From positions 248,001-312,000 of the forward strand of contig NZ_JALIQP010000004.1 of assembly GCF_023566055.1 (NCBI RefSeq): DNA of 64,000 nucleotides. The letters are read 5' to 3'. The notes under the pieces were generated by a model. That model made no database searches. It was given only the letters and a program-made list of their open reading frames with translations, and had not been told where the DNA came from. Source of the stretch: Halosolutus amylolyticus. GTDB taxonomy: Archaea > Halobacteriota > Halobacteria > Halobacteriales > Natrialbaceae. Position 1 is the stretch's first letter; every line of letters starts with the position of its first letter. A program made the position numbers and the translations under genes. This document shows, one piece after another, positions 8,860 to 17,844 of this stretch.

Positions 8860-9868
8860 GTCGTTCCCGACGATTCGAGTGACGGGTAGATCGGCGCCCG
8901 CTTCCGACGGCCGAAATCGATCTGCCCCGTTGCAGGTGGCGCTGGAGGCTGGCGCCGCGGTTCCGCCACCGCAGGGAAGCGTTTCTACCCGTTTCGTCTG
9001 ACGTCGCGTCCGTTCCGCCGCAGAGAACCCTGTACAGGAGGGCGAACCCGGCGAGCAACATCGCGGGGAATCCGTAGAACAGCACCGGCCGATCGTTCCG
9101 GAGAATCTCGAGGAGGTAGGTCACCACGGAGATTCCGTGACGAACCGGGTCCAGCGAGTGATCGTTTTCACCGCTGTATCGGGCGAATACTGGTATTTCC
9201 GCTATCCTGAGTCCTCGTCGAGACGCCACGTTGATCATTTCGCTTTCGACCCTGTAGCCGTCGGATTCCAGTTGCAGTTCGTCGATGGACTCAGTCGACA
9301 GCGCGCGAAAACCGCTCTGGGTATCCGTCAGGTCGGTCCCCAGTGAGAGAGACGTCAAGAGATCTAACGTACGTTGTCCGGCGCGACGGTAGCGTGGGGT
9401 CTGCTTCCCGGTCCCGCGGTCCGCGTATCGGCTTCCGATCACCAGATCGGCGTCGTCGGAGAGGATCGGCTCGACCAGGTCCGGAATGGTCGCAGGCGAG
9501 TGCTGGCCGTCGCCGTCGAGGAGGACGAATACGTCACAGGCCGTCGACTTCGCGTAGCGGAGCAAGGTTCTGACCGCCCGTCCTTTCCCCCTGTTTTTCG
9601 GGTGACGTAACACCAGCGCTCCCGCGGCTCGCGCGATCTCAGCGGTGCGGTCCGTGCTACCATCGTCGGCGACGACCACGTCATCGGCGTACCGACGTGC
9701 TGCGAGCGTTACGCTTCCGATGGTGGTCTCCTCGTTGTACGCGGGAATGCCGACGAGAATCCTCTCGTCGCCGCTCGAATTCGGAGCGAACGCTGCCAGG
9801 TCGTCGAGACTGAATGATCCGCCAGCTACGTCCGGAACGGGTCCGGGTATCGGTACGTCGTCACTCAT
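8852..9868 (-). CDS. Family 2 glycosyltransferase, DPM/DPG synthase-like, odd C-terminus
   Basis: A GT2 enzyme likely to transfer a sugar from a nucleotide donor to dolichyl phosphate or a glycan. GIPAYNEE opens the GT-A fold, followed by VVADDGSTD, DGDGQH (metal-binding DxD region), GSRY and TDTQSGFRAL, all typical of archaeal AglJ/DPM-like enzymes. The start MSDDVPIP (9868) is chosen over an upstream ATG at 9907. After a membrane-like stretch (VLFYGFPAMLLAGFALLYRVL) the last ~60 residues become Arg-rich and non-acidic, unlike haloarchaeal protein, where relatives usually have a second hydrophobic segment. This may be a frameshifted or decayed tail. The stop overlaps the downstream small membrane gene. 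Confidence 0.82.
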   Translation of the reverse strand: MSDDVPIPGPVPDVAGGSFSLDDLAAFAPNSSGDERILVGIPAYNEETTIGSVTLAARRYADDVVVADDGSTDRTAEIARAAGALVLRHPKNRGKGRAVRTLLRYAKSTACDVFVLLDGDGQHSPATIPDLVEPILSDDADLVIGSRYADRGTGKQTPRYRRAGQRTLDLLTSLSLGTDLTDTQSGFRALSTESIDELQLESDGYRVESEMINVASRRGLRIAEIPVFARYSGENDHSLDPVRHGISVVTYLLEILRNDRPVLFYGFPAMLLAGFALLYRVLCGGTDATSDETGRNASLRWRNRGASLQRHLQRGRSISAVGSGRRSTRHSNRRERHE

Positions 9869-10390
9869 CGTTCGGTTCGAGAGCGTGTCACGGTGATCCG
9901 ATAGCAAGCGATTCCAGTGCCGCTCCCCATCCTTTTAGGCCGATTCACGACCCCGCATAAAAACGACCGCTATCGTTACACGACACGGATTACAATTACG
10001 ATATCTCTGATTTCGATAGGTGAGATAGCCGTCGACTGGCGCCCCGTACGGCGGCGGTAACTGTGTCTTGGTCTCGCGAACCGAGCGTGACTCCCGCGCC
10101 TCCAACGTCGACAACTGGTGTCGGGAGGGACCGCTTCGGGGCCAAACGAATTTTCTCTCGCGGCCGCGGTTCCGCAGTCGCTGTGGCTGAGAGAGCGGCC
10201 CCGCTTTCAGAGGGTCAGCGCGTCGTCGTTTCTGACGCCTCGACAAGAGTGACCCTCGCTCTCGGCGGCGATAGTGGCGGTACCCACGCCCGGCGGCTAC
10301 AATCTTCCTGATTAATTCGCGCGTCGATCGGCTGAGCGAGAAACGCGACTACCGATCGGCGTCGTCGCCTTTCGGACGCTGGTCTCGTCG
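9869..10390. other. Intergenic gap
   Basis: About 520 bases between the glycosyltransferase start and the DUF4910 gene stop. An AT-rich stretch near 9955-10020 probably holds the leftward promoter of the glycosyltransferase. No coding frame convinces: the open frames are Arg-rich. Confidence 0.35.
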
Positions 10391-11779
10391 TTACTCGTCG
10401 GTCGGTGATCCGTATTCGGCCGTCGACGGAGGTTCCGTCTCGGGCAGGCGTTCGAGAACGCCTTTTTTGCGGAGTAACTCGATTACAGGCACCAGTTCTC
10501 GAACGGAACGATCGTTCCGTTCGGCGATTTCGAGCATCGAGTGCGTCCCGTCGCTGTAGTTCAGTATCGACAGTTCCTGGCCGACGAACTCCGACGTGGA
10601 GTCGGCCCACTCGCCGTAACTACTGACGTCGGGATAGAGGTCGCGCTTGCCGAGCATCGGTTCCCCGTACGGATACTGATTTTCGTAATAGCCGGCGACT
10701 TCGAACGTTCGGAGGACGCGCTCGATCCGGTCCGCGCTCTCGACGAGCGGATCGATACCCATGAACGCTTTCGTATCGAGCGAGTTGTGGTAGCCCTCGT
10801 ACTCGCGATAGACCGTTCGCGCCATCTGTCCGACCGGGAGGTCGAATCCGGGCGAACAGTACTGGCGCTCGTCGGATCCCGACGACGGATCGAAGGGGTG
10901 TATCTCGAACGACGCGTCCCCGTATTCGTCGAGATGTTCGACAGTCGAATCGAGCAGGGCGGTTTCTCGCCGACTCTTCTTGTAGCGAAGTCTCGGCTCC
11001 GGCCCGCCTAGACAGGTCAGTACCAGTCCGCCGCGGAGTGCGTCGGTGAGATGATCGCCGTACCGCGAGAGGTAACTGATGCTCCCGATCGTTTCCGGGC
11101 AGAGGACGAACCGGTAGCTGAACCGCCGCTCGTCCCACGCGGCGAGCCGATCGTACAGGAGTGCCATGACGAGCGGCCCGCTCAGTTCGTTGTTGGCCAG
11201 CGAGGGATGGCAGAGGTACGAGCTGAGCAACACTTCCTGATCACTCTCGCCGGGGAGGACCGCGTGTCCGTAGTTCAGTTCGCCGTCGACGAATTCGCTG
11301 TCGACGTAGGCGTGATACTCGCCCTCGGGTAGCGATTCCACTGTTTCGTGAGGCAGACAGAAGCCCCAGTTCCGTTCGTAGTAGCTCGTCACGTACGGCG
11401 TCGCCTCCGGGAGGTCCGGCAGCGAGTACAGGTGCGGCCGAAGTTCGTCGAGGGAGAGTCGCCGATCGATCGGTTTCGAGTAGTTGAGCACGGCGAGATT
11501 CGTCTCGTCGAAGTCCGCGTACACCTCCCCGTCGGGGCCGACGAGTTTCGCCTCGTCGATGCGCCACTCCTGTGGAACCGTCCAGTCGAAGACCTCCGTT
11601 CCGGACGAGACGCCTTCGATCTCGAGCGGGATCCACTCAGAGAGCCGATCGAGACTCTCGCGAAGTCCCGGCCCGGTGATGCTCCGACAGATAGGGAACA
11701 GTTCGTCGAAGCGCTCCTCGAGGAACGCTTCTTCGTCGGTTATCCGGCGTTGCTCTCGGTCGGTGCTGTGTCCGGTCAT
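10391..11779 (-). CDS. DUF4910-type aminopeptidase-like zinc protein
   Basis: 462 residues related to the aminopeptidase-like DUF2172/DUF4910 proteins found in bacterial and archaeal polysaccharide clusters. Candidate metal-site motifs of the M28-like fold are visible: SYLCHPSLANNELSG, FVLCPETIGSISYL and GYHNSLDTKAF. The N-terminal region (FPICRSITG) is a family hallmark. The last ~90 residues look like a winged helix (DGTHSMLEIAERND, VIELLRKKGVLE). The true substrate is not established; in glycan loci these proteins have been thought to act on amide groups of modified sugars, which is inference here. It is divergent from a Pse-type methylase across 111 bases. Confidence 0.8.
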   Translation of the reverse strand: MTGHSTDREQRRITDEEAFLEERFDELFPICRSITGPGLRESLDRLSEWIPLEIEGVSSGTEVFDWTVPQEWRIDEAKLVGPDGEVYADFDETNLAVLNYSKPIDRRLSLDELRPHLYSLPDLPEATPYVTSYYERNWGFCLPHETVESLPEGEYHAYVDSEFVDGELNYGHAVLPGESDQEVLLSSYLCHPSLANNELSGPLVMALLYDRLAAWDERRFSYRFVLCPETIGSISYLSRYGDHLTDALRGGLVLTCLGGPEPRLRYKKSRRETALLDSTVEHLDEYGDASFEIHPFDPSSGSDERQYCSPGFDLPVGQMARTVYREYEGYHNSLDTKAFMGIDPLVESADRIERVLRTFEVAGYYENQYPYGEPMLGKRDLYPDVSSYGEWADSTSEFVGQELSILNYSDGTHSMLEIAERNDRSVRELVPVIELLRKKGVLERLPETEPPSTAEYGSPTDE

Positions 11780-11890
11780 AGATCGGTCTCGTCGGGCGGA
11801 TCGCGGTCCGAGCGTTTGTCACGCGGTTCGGGATATTTCTGGCCCCGACCTAGCACGTTATGTGCGTGTTCGGTGTCGTCGGAGTGTGGC

Positions 11891-12544
11891 ATGACTAATC
11901 GATCGAAACAGTACCGGTACTGGAACGGCGAGTTCGGTCGACGGTACTGGGAGCGCCACCCGACGACCGTCGACGGGTTCGACGACCTCCGGACCGAGCA
12001 GTGGGGGCCGGGAGAGACCCAGTCCGAAGTCATGCGCCGCTTCGTGGCGGATATCGATCGGGAAAGCGACGTCCTCGAAGTCGGCTGTGCGACGGGCATC
12101 CAGCTAGAGATCCTCTCGAGGCTCGGCTTCGAGGATCTCTTCGGCGTGGACTTCCACCGGTGGGCGCTCGAGCGCGCGCAACGTGATCGACCGGCGCTGT
12201 CTCCGATCGAGGCGACCGCAACGGCGCTCCCGTTTCGTGATGGCCAGTTCGACCTCGTGTTCACGAACGAGACGCTGATTACTGTCCCGCCAGCGAAAAT
12301 CGATCGTGTCATGGCCGAGATCGTTCGCTGTTCGAACGAGTGGATCTGGGGACTCGAGTTCCACGCCGACGAGTACACCGAGATCGAGTGGCGCGGTGAG
12401 GACGACCTGCTGTGGAAGACCGACTTCTGCGAGCGATATCTCGAGAACCACGACCTCGAACTGGTCGACGCGGAGGTCATCGAATATCGCGAGAACGACG
12501 ACCTCGACGGGGCGTTTCTCCTTCGGAAACGGGACGCCACGTAA
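11891..12544 (+). CDS. Pseudaminic acid biosynthesis-associated methylase (copy 1)
   Basis: A 217-residue class I SAM-dependent methyltransferase. YWNGEFGRRYWERHP at the N-terminus is the hallmark of the family linked to nonulosonic acid loci. The SAM loop is VLEVGCATGIQLEIL, followed by LFGVDFHRW and the later FDLVFTNETLITVPP. The C-terminus carries FHADEYTEIEWRGEDDLLWKTDFC, again family-specific. A paralogue lies at 20996-21631, so the cluster has two. The acceptor is unknown; O- or N-methylation of the nonulosonic acid or a precursor is plausible. The ATG at 11891 directly precedes the conserved motif; a long open extension upstream is antisense to the DUF4910 gene and rejected. Confidence 0.85.
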   Translation: MTNRSKQYRYWNGEFGRRYWERHPTTVDGFDDLRTEQWGPGETQSEVMRRFVADIDRESDVLEVGCATGIQLEILSRLGFEDLFGVDFHRWALERAQRDRPALSPIEATATALPFRDGQFDLVFTNETLITVPPAKIDRVMAEIVRCSNEWIWGLEFHADEYTEIEWRGEDDLLWKTDFCERYLENHDLELVDAEVIEYRENDDLDGAFLLRKRDAT

Positions 12545-12608
12545 CCCCGTAGTGGCCCACGCGCACCGTTCTGGTTCGGCGCTCGCTGACAGGCGTTCCC
12601 CGTCACGG

Positions 12609-14030
12609 TCACGTCGACGGAAACGGATGCCGATCCGATTCCAGCGTCTTGTAGTTACTGTACCTGGGATCGGTGTAATCGGAGAACCGGCTTTCCTCGA
12701 GCGCTTCCTTGATCTCCCGACAGCCGTCCGGAATCGTTCGCTCGACGTCGTAGTCGAGGGTCGATTCGATCTTCGAGAAGTCGACGCGATAGCTCCGTTC
12801 GTCTTCGTTTTCCGGATGCCACTCGATCGACGCCTCGGGAAAACACTCGGCGATCATCTCACCGACCTCGGCGATACGGTAGTTTTGTTCGGTCGAACCG
12901 ACATTGAACACCTCGCTCGAGACATCGTTGATCGGCGCCTCGAGACAGTCGATGAACGCTCCTGCGGCGTCGGCGACGTGGACGTTGGGGCGGAACTGGT
13001 TGCCCCCGAAGACGGGAACGTCGCCCGTTTCGTGGGCTTTCGCCGTGAGAATGTTGACGACGAGGTCGAACCGCATTCGCGGTGACAGGCCGTAGATCGT
13101 CGCCATCCTGAGTATCGTCGGCGAGAAGTTCGCATCCGCCATCTCGAGTAGGGCCTGTTCGGACTCGATCTTCGTCTTCGCGTACAGCGAGACGGGATTC
13201 AGCGCGGACGCTTCCGTCAGCAGGTCGTCGTTCTCGTCCCGCCCGTAGACGCTGCAGGTCGACGCGAAGATGAACCGATTCACCTGGTGGTACTTGCAGA
13301 TACTCGCCGCCAGCGTGACGGCGTGATAGTTCATCTCGAGCGTCTTCTGCGAATCGATGCTCGATGCGGGGTCGCCGACCAGTGCACCCAGGTGGACGAC
13401 GGCATCGGCACCGCGAATCCCCTCGACGACCGTGTCGATCGTCCGCATGTCACCTTCGATGAGCGTGAACCGATCGTGGTCGAGGAGGGCTTCGATTCCG
13501 TGTCGTCCGTAGAGCAACGAGTCGAGGACGCGTACTTCGTAGCCCGCCTCGAGTAACCGGCGGGAGAGCACGGATCCGATGTAGCCTGCGCCACCGATCA
13601 CCAGAACGGTCTGGACGTTTCTGGTGGGGTCTGCCGCAGTTCGGTTGGTGAGTACGCGTCCCTCCCTGTTCACGTACTCCAGTTCGACGATCCGATCGTT
13701 CTCGTCGAGTACCGGAATCATCAACACCTCGTGAACGGACGTTCGCCGCTGAACGTCTTCTGCGGAGAGTTGATCGGAGAGCGCTTCCGCTCCGTCGCTC
13801 GTCCTGAGCACGAGCGGATCCTCGTTGATTACTTCGCGGACCGGTGCGTCGATGTCGATTCCGTCGAGGATACCGCGCCGAATGTCGCCGTCAGTGGCGA
13901 TTCCCCGGAACCGCCCGTCGTCGTCGACGACGGCGACGAGTCCCGCCCCGCTCTTGTCGATCGTCTGCATCGTTTCGGTCAACGCGGTCGCTGCCGAGAC
14001 GATGATTTCGTCTGTATTTTCGACTGTCAT
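12609..14030 (-). CDS. CBS-pair fused to NAD-dependent sugar epimerase/dehydratase
   Basis: 473 residues with two parts. Residues 1-125 are a pair of CBS motifs (VAVVDDDGRFRGIATDGDIRR and IPVLDENDRIVELEYV), very like the N-terminal module of PtmE-type sugar-1-P nucleotidyltransferases. From residue 141 a complete extended SDR follows: Rossmann GGAGYIGS (146-153), catalytic STCSVYG (257-263) and YAKTK (Tyr283, Lys287). The likely reaction is NAD-dependent dehydration or epimerisation of a UDP- or GDP-amino sugar, possibly the first committed step of the nonulosonic acid pathway, since no PseB/LegB gene is present otherwise. The CBS pair could bind an adenine nucleotide and regulate it (inference). 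A 20-bp duplication spans its start and creates a seven-codon leader frame. Confidence 0.88.
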   Translation of the reverse strand: MTVENTDEIIVSAATALTETMQTIDKSGAGLVAVVDDDGRFRGIATDGDIRRGILDGIDIDAPVREVINEDPLVLRTSDGAEALSDQLSAEDVQRRTSVHEVLMIPVLDENDRIVELEYVNREGRVLTNRTAADPTRNVQTVLVIGGAGYIGSVLSRRLLEAGYEVRVLDSLLYGRHGIEALLDHDRFTLIEGDMRTIDTVVEGIRGADAVVHLGALVGDPASSIDSQKTLEMNYHAVTLAASICKYHQVNRFIFASTCSVYGRDENDDLLTEASALNPVSLYAKTKIESEQALLEMADANFSPTILRMATIYGLSPRMRFDLVVNILTAKAHETGDVPVFGGNQFRPNVHVADAAGAFIDCLEAPINDVSSEVFNVGSTEQNYRIAEVGEMIAECFPEASIEWHPENEDERSYRVDFSKIESTLDYDVERTIPDGCREIKEALEESRFSDYTDPRYSNYKTLESDRHPFPST

Positions 14031-14061
14031 AATGTCTCTCGCTCTGTCATAATGTCTCTCG
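14024..14061 (-). repeat. Duplicated start region with mini-ORF
   Basis: CTGTCATAATGTCTCTCG occurs at 14024-14041 and again at 14044-14061, a 20-bp period. On the minus strand each copy supplies an ATG. The upstream copy opens a seven-codon frame (MTERETL, 14050-14027) whose TGA overlaps the ATG of the CBS-SDR gene (ATGA). It could be a translationally coupled leader or merely a slippage product. Confidence 0.85.
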
Positions 14062-14217
14062 TAACGCAACGCGCCTGGGCGTGCGTCGCTGGGCCATCTA
14101 CCGCCTGAAGCGGAAATCGTTATTTGGAGGGTACAGAACGGGGCGCGATCGAGCCGTAGCGGTAAAACTCGGTGGAGATTCGAACCGGTCGCCTCGTTCC
14201 GTAGCCGTCGATTCAGT

Positions 14218-15360
14218 TCAGGGTTGACTGTCGACGGCCTCCCGGACGCCCGCTACGATTCTCTCCGTTTCATCGACCGAAAGGTTCGGATGAATCGGCA
14301 ACGAGAGAACCCGCGAGGCCACGTCCTCGGTAACGGGTAACTGACCTCGATCGGTCCCGTCGCCGTCTCGATAGTGGTCGAGCAGGTGTACCGGCGGGTC
14401 CCAGTAGATCTTGGACGAGATATCGCGCTCGTCGAGAGCAGTGACGACGGTCGATCGATCCACGTCGTCTCCGAGCGTGACCGTGTACAACTGGTAGACG
14501 TGCCGCCCCCGATCCGTCCCCCGGTGCGGGGTCACCCGGGAGAGAGACTCGAACGCGTCCGTCATCCGTCTCGCCGCGCGCCGCCGGCCGTCGATCAACT
14601 CCTCGACCTTCTCGATCTGGGCACATCCGATCGCCGCCACGACGTCCGGCATCCGGTAGTTGGTCCCGACAGCCCCGTAGGTCCCGCTGTCCGCCGATTC
14701 GAAGTAGTCTCCGGAGAGACGGCCGTGCGAACGGTACTGCCGGACGTTTTCCGCGAGCGTCTCGTCGTTGGTGAGCACGGCGCCGCCCTCGCCGGTCGCG
14801 ACGACCTTGTTCTGGCAGAAACTGAGCGCCGTCGAGTCGCCGAAGGTTCCGACGGCCCGCCCGTCCAGGTCGGCCCCGAGGGCTTCCGCCGCGTCCTCGA
14901 TCACCGCCACGTCGAACTCGTCGCCGATCGCGACGAGTTCGTCGATCCGACACGCGCTTCCGTAGGGATGGACCGGGACGATGGCCGCGGTTCGATCGGT
15001 GATCGCCTCCCGAACCGAGGCGGGATCCAGTCCGTACGTGTCGCGCTCGATATCCGCGAACGCCGCCGTCGCGCCGACGAGGTCGACCGCGTTCGCGGTC
15101 GCGACGAACGTGAACCCGGGGACGATCACCTCGTCACCCGGACCGATCCCGTGCGCACGGAGGGCCGCGACGAGCGCCGTCGTCCCCGAATTGACGACTA
15201 CCGCGTGCGCCGCCCCAGTATAGTCGACGAGTTTTTCCTCGAACAGCGAGACGTACGGTCCTTTCGCCCAGTGGCTGCCGCGGGTGATCGAATCGGTCGC
15301 GTACTCGACGTCCGTCTCGTCCCACGCGATTTCGAACAACGGGATTCGATCGTCACTCAT
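14218..15360 (-). CDS. DegT/DnrJ/EryC1 sugar aminotransferase, PseC-like
   Basis: A 380-residue PLP-dependent aminotransferase acting on a nucleotide-linked keto sugar. It carries PYVSLFEEKL near the N-terminus, NSGTTALVAAL (phosphate-binding loop), GDEVIVPGFTFVATAN, EDAAEALGA (cofactor-binding Asp) and the catalytic Lys185 within FCQNKVVATGEGG. HPNLSVDETERI closes the protein as in PseC/ArnB relatives. In this locus it would install the C4 amino group on the intermediate made by the SDR (inference). It is divergent from the PseG-like gene, sharing 15361-15546. The start at 15360 gives the expected length and N-terminal IPLFEI motif. Confidence 0.9.
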   Translation of the reverse strand: MSDDRIPLFEIAWDETDVEYATDSITRGSHWAKGPYVSLFEEKLVDYTGAAHAVVVNSGTTALVAALRAHGIGPGDEVIVPGFTFVATANAVDLVGATAAFADIERDTYGLDPASVREAITDRTAAIVPVHPYGSACRIDELVAIGDEFDVAVIEDAAEALGADLDGRAVGTFGDSTALSFCQNKVVATGEGGAVLTNDETLAENVRQYRSHGRLSGDYFESADSGTYGAVGTNYRMPDVVAAIGCAQIEKVEELIDGRRRAARRMTDAFESLSRVTPHRGTDRGRHVYQLYTVTLGDDVDRSTVVTALDERDISSKIYWDPPVHLLDHYRDGDGTDRGQLPVTEDVASRVLSLPIHPNLSVDETERIVAGVREAVDSQP

Positions 15361-15546
15361 CGGGTTCGCCCCCGCTCGCGCTCGGCCGTACGAACATACC
15401 CCTCCTCCCGCCGCTCATTCGTTTATAATTTTCCACGGTTCGAGGCGTTCAAAATGCAATTACCGGGCCGAAATCCCGGCTCCCGACGCCGTTCCGCCTC
15501 GTGCAGTGTGAAACTTATTTCAGTGCCACCGTTGCAGTTCCGGCGA
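15361..15546. promoter_or_regulatory. Divergent promoter region between aminotransferase and pseG-like gene
   Basis: 186 bases. A tttataat box at 15421-15428 can serve the leftward aminotransferase. An acttattt box around 15512-15519 lies about 30 bases before the pseG-like ATG, spaced for a leaderless transcript. TATA placement is by eye. Confidence 0.5.
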
Positions 15547-16539
15547 ATGCACATCGGGATCCGTGCCGACGGGGGACCGACACGCGGATTCGGTCATCTC
15601 GTCAGGACGCGAACGCTCGCTCGAGAACTCGTCGATCGCGGGCACGAGGCGACCTACCTGACGCGAACGCCCGAACACGTGAGACGCGTCTGTCCTGACG
15701 GCATCGAGATCGCCTCGCTCCCGGCCGACACTGCCGCCGCAGTCGTCGAGACGGCACGCGACCGCGGCATCGATGCGCTGACGGTGGATCAGGGACGGGT
15801 CCCGCTTCCCGACCAGCGAACGCTTTCCCGCGAGTTCCCGCTCGCGCTCGTCCTCGACGACACCGGCGGGACGGTTCGGTGTGACCTCGTCGTGAACGGC
15901 CACATCTACGCGAGCGAAACCGACTACGCCTGGGAGGGGTCGGAGCCGGACTGGTGCGTCGGCGGCGAGTACTTTATGTTGAGCCCCGAACTTCGAAGGT
16001 ACGCCCGGCGAGAGCCGACCTGGCGTGCGCCGCCCCGGCAAGCGCTGATCACGATGGGCGGAAGCGACGTCGCGGGAACGACACCCTCGGCCGTTCGAGC
16101 CTTCGACGGGACCGAGCTCAGCGTCGACGTAATCGTCGGCCCAGGCTTTCAAAACCGGGCGGCCATCGACGAGGCTGTGGCAGAAACGGACGCATCGTTC
16201 GACGTGGTTGAAAACCCGTCGGATCTCGCGGAACGAATGTTCCGTGCCGATCTCGCGGTGACCGCACTCGGCCTGACCACGTACGAACTCCTCGCGCTGA
16301 AGACGCCGTTCGTCGGATTCCCGCAGGCACCGGACCAACGGCCGAAAGTGCGCGCGCTGCGCGATCGAAACGCAGCACTCGTACTCGACGAGGACGCCAG
16401 CGGGACCGAACTCGCGTCTGCCGTAGCGACGTTGGTTCAGGACCGCACGCTCCGTCGATCGTTCTTCGACAGGGGACGTCAGATCATCGGCGTCGACGGT
16501 ACCAGTGCCGTCGCCGATGGCGTGGAGTCGCTCGAGTGA
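15547..16539 (+). CDS. pseG: PseG-like UDP-sugar hydrolase
   Basis: 330 residues related to UDP-2,4-diacetamido-2,4,6-trideoxy-altropyranose hydrolase, which removes UDP so that the free sugar can be condensed with PEP. The family signature RADGGPTRGFGHLVR places the catalytic His17 in the GxGH motif. The second Rossmann half shows ALITMGGSDVAGTT and TALGLTTYELLALKTPFVGF, the UDP-binding end of a GT-B fold. PseG rather than a hydrolysing LegG epimerase points to a pseudaminic-type product. The long in-frame extension upstream is antisense to the aminotransferase and not coding. Confidence 0.88.
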   Translation: MHIGIRADGGPTRGFGHLVRTRTLARELVDRGHEATYLTRTPEHVRRVCPDGIEIASLPADTAAAVVETARDRGIDALTVDQGRVPLPDQRTLSREFPLALVLDDTGGTVRCDLVVNGHIYASETDYAWEGSEPDWCVGGEYFMLSPELRRYARREPTWRAPPRQALITMGGSDVAGTTPSAVRAFDGTELSVDVIVGPGFQNRAAIDEAVAETDASFDVVENPSDLAERMFRADLAVTALGLTTYELLALKTPFVGFPQAPDQRPKVRALRDRNAALVLDEDASGTELASAVATLVQDRTLRRSFFDRGRQIIGVDGTSAVADGVESLE

Positions 16540-16673
16540 CGATCCGACGCCCTCTCCCCAGGGTCGTCCTGCCGGGGCAGGCGAGCAGTGGGAAGTCCGG
16601 ACTATCCATTTTGCGCTACGTTCACCTATATTTACACGGTGTTGGGCAACGGAAGATTGATAATCGCCAGGTC

Positions 16674-17402
16674 GTGACCGACAGCAGCGAGACCATGACC
16701 TACATTACGTTCGACGACGCCGACTCCCTCGACGCGTTCACGACGCGGGGGCAGGACGAGGCGCTCGAGATCGTCACGGCCCCCGGTTCCAGGCAGAACG
16801 GGACGGCGTGTAAAGTACACTTCCCGGGGGGTGGCCACGACGCCGGAAGCCTCCGGTACTCGTTCCCGGCGGAGCAGGGGGTCGAACCCGAGTCGATGTA
16901 CGCGACGTACTGGCTCTACCTCGACGAGTCGTTCCAGCCGTCGTACAACGGGAAACTCCCCGGATTCGCGGGGACCTACGGGAACGCGGGGTCGGCCGGA
17001 CGACGGTCGAACGGGACGAACGGCTGGTCCGCGCGCGGGAGCTTCTATCCGCCGGACGAAAACGGGAACGTTCCGATCGGGAACTACGTTTATCACGCCG
17101 ACATGGACGCGTTCGGGACGCACGCGGTGTGGGACACCGCCCTCGAACCCGGGAACTGGTACGTGATCGACCAGTACATCGAGCTGAATACGCCCGGTGA
17201 GCACGACGGAATCCTCCGGGGCTGGGTCGACAAAGAGCACGTCCACACGAGCGAGGACTGGCGATGGCGGGATACGGCGGACCTGAAAATCGAAGAGTGG
17301 TGGGCGCACTTCTACCACGGCGGCAGCGAACCGGCACCGCAGGACATGTCTCTCTACATCGATAACGTGTATCTTCAGGACGAGGAATTGCCGGAAAAAT
17401 AA
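16674..17402 (+). CDS. Polysaccharide-lyase-like jelly-roll protein (copy 1, no signal peptide)
   Basis: About 242 residues resembling PL14/PL20-type lyases, which cleave uronate-containing polysaccharides by beta-elimination. Shared motifs with the two paralogues in this window: NGKLPGFAGTYGNAGS, GWSARGSFY, YVYHADM, GxWYVIDQYIELNTPGEHDGI and HFYHGGSEPAPQDMSLYID. From the GTG at 16674 (or ATG 16695) the protein begins directly at the catalytic domain, so no export signal is visible. A TATA-like tatattta lies at 16627-16634. It follows pseG on the same strand. The lyase call rests on motif resemblance; a carbohydrate-binding or inactive role is possible. Confidence 0.68.
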   Translation: MTDSSETMTYITFDDADSLDAFTTRGQDEALEIVTAPGSRQNGTACKVHFPGGGHDAGSLRYSFPAEQGVEPESMYATYWLYLDESFQPSYNGKLPGFAGTYGNAGSAGRRSNGTNGWSARGSFYPPDENGNVPIGNYVYHADMDAFGTHAVWDTALEPGNWYVIDQYIELNTPGEHDGILRGWVDKEHVHTSEDWRWRDTADLKIEEWWAHFYHGGSEPAPQDMSLYIDNVYLQDEELPEK

Positions 17403-17844
17403 GCCGCAGCGCAGAGGTCGTGGCTGCGGATCCGCGGTGGCCTCGCACCGGCCGACGTCGGCGCCGTGACGAGAAACCTCTCCGGGAGGGTGTAACGTCG
17501 TCACGGTACTTCTCTCGTCACCCGCATTTCGTCGCCCGGAAACGCAGTGAAGTAAACACCGACCGTCTCGATCACGAAACGTGATTCGGACTCGTCACGT
17601 CGATAGTCTGGAGATCACGCTCGTGGGGCAGATTTCGAATGGGTTTTCCGGAACGTTCGACACCGATTGTCTCGCGCTCTCGGATGGTACTCGACATCGA
17701 CACCTCGAGGCTCGTCGCGCCGATCCACGAGGCGATGCTGGTCAGGAACGGACACTACACTGTCTCCTCTCGAGCATACCTGGATATTTCCCCTCATAGT
17801 TATGGAAGGCGTTTATGCCGCTCAGGGACGAAGAACCGTGATAG
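17403..17844. other. Intergenic gap between two lyase-like genes
   Basis: About 440 bases without a convincing gene. GGCGTTTATGCC at 17809-17820 may be part of the promoter for the lipoprotein copy. The gap is not a duplicate of the region before copy 1. Confidence 0.35.

Noticed and set aside
14374-15546. Long in-frame extension upstream of the PseG-like gene
   Set aside because: It is antisense to the aminotransferase and Arg-rich; the family N-terminus begins exactly at the ATG at 15547.
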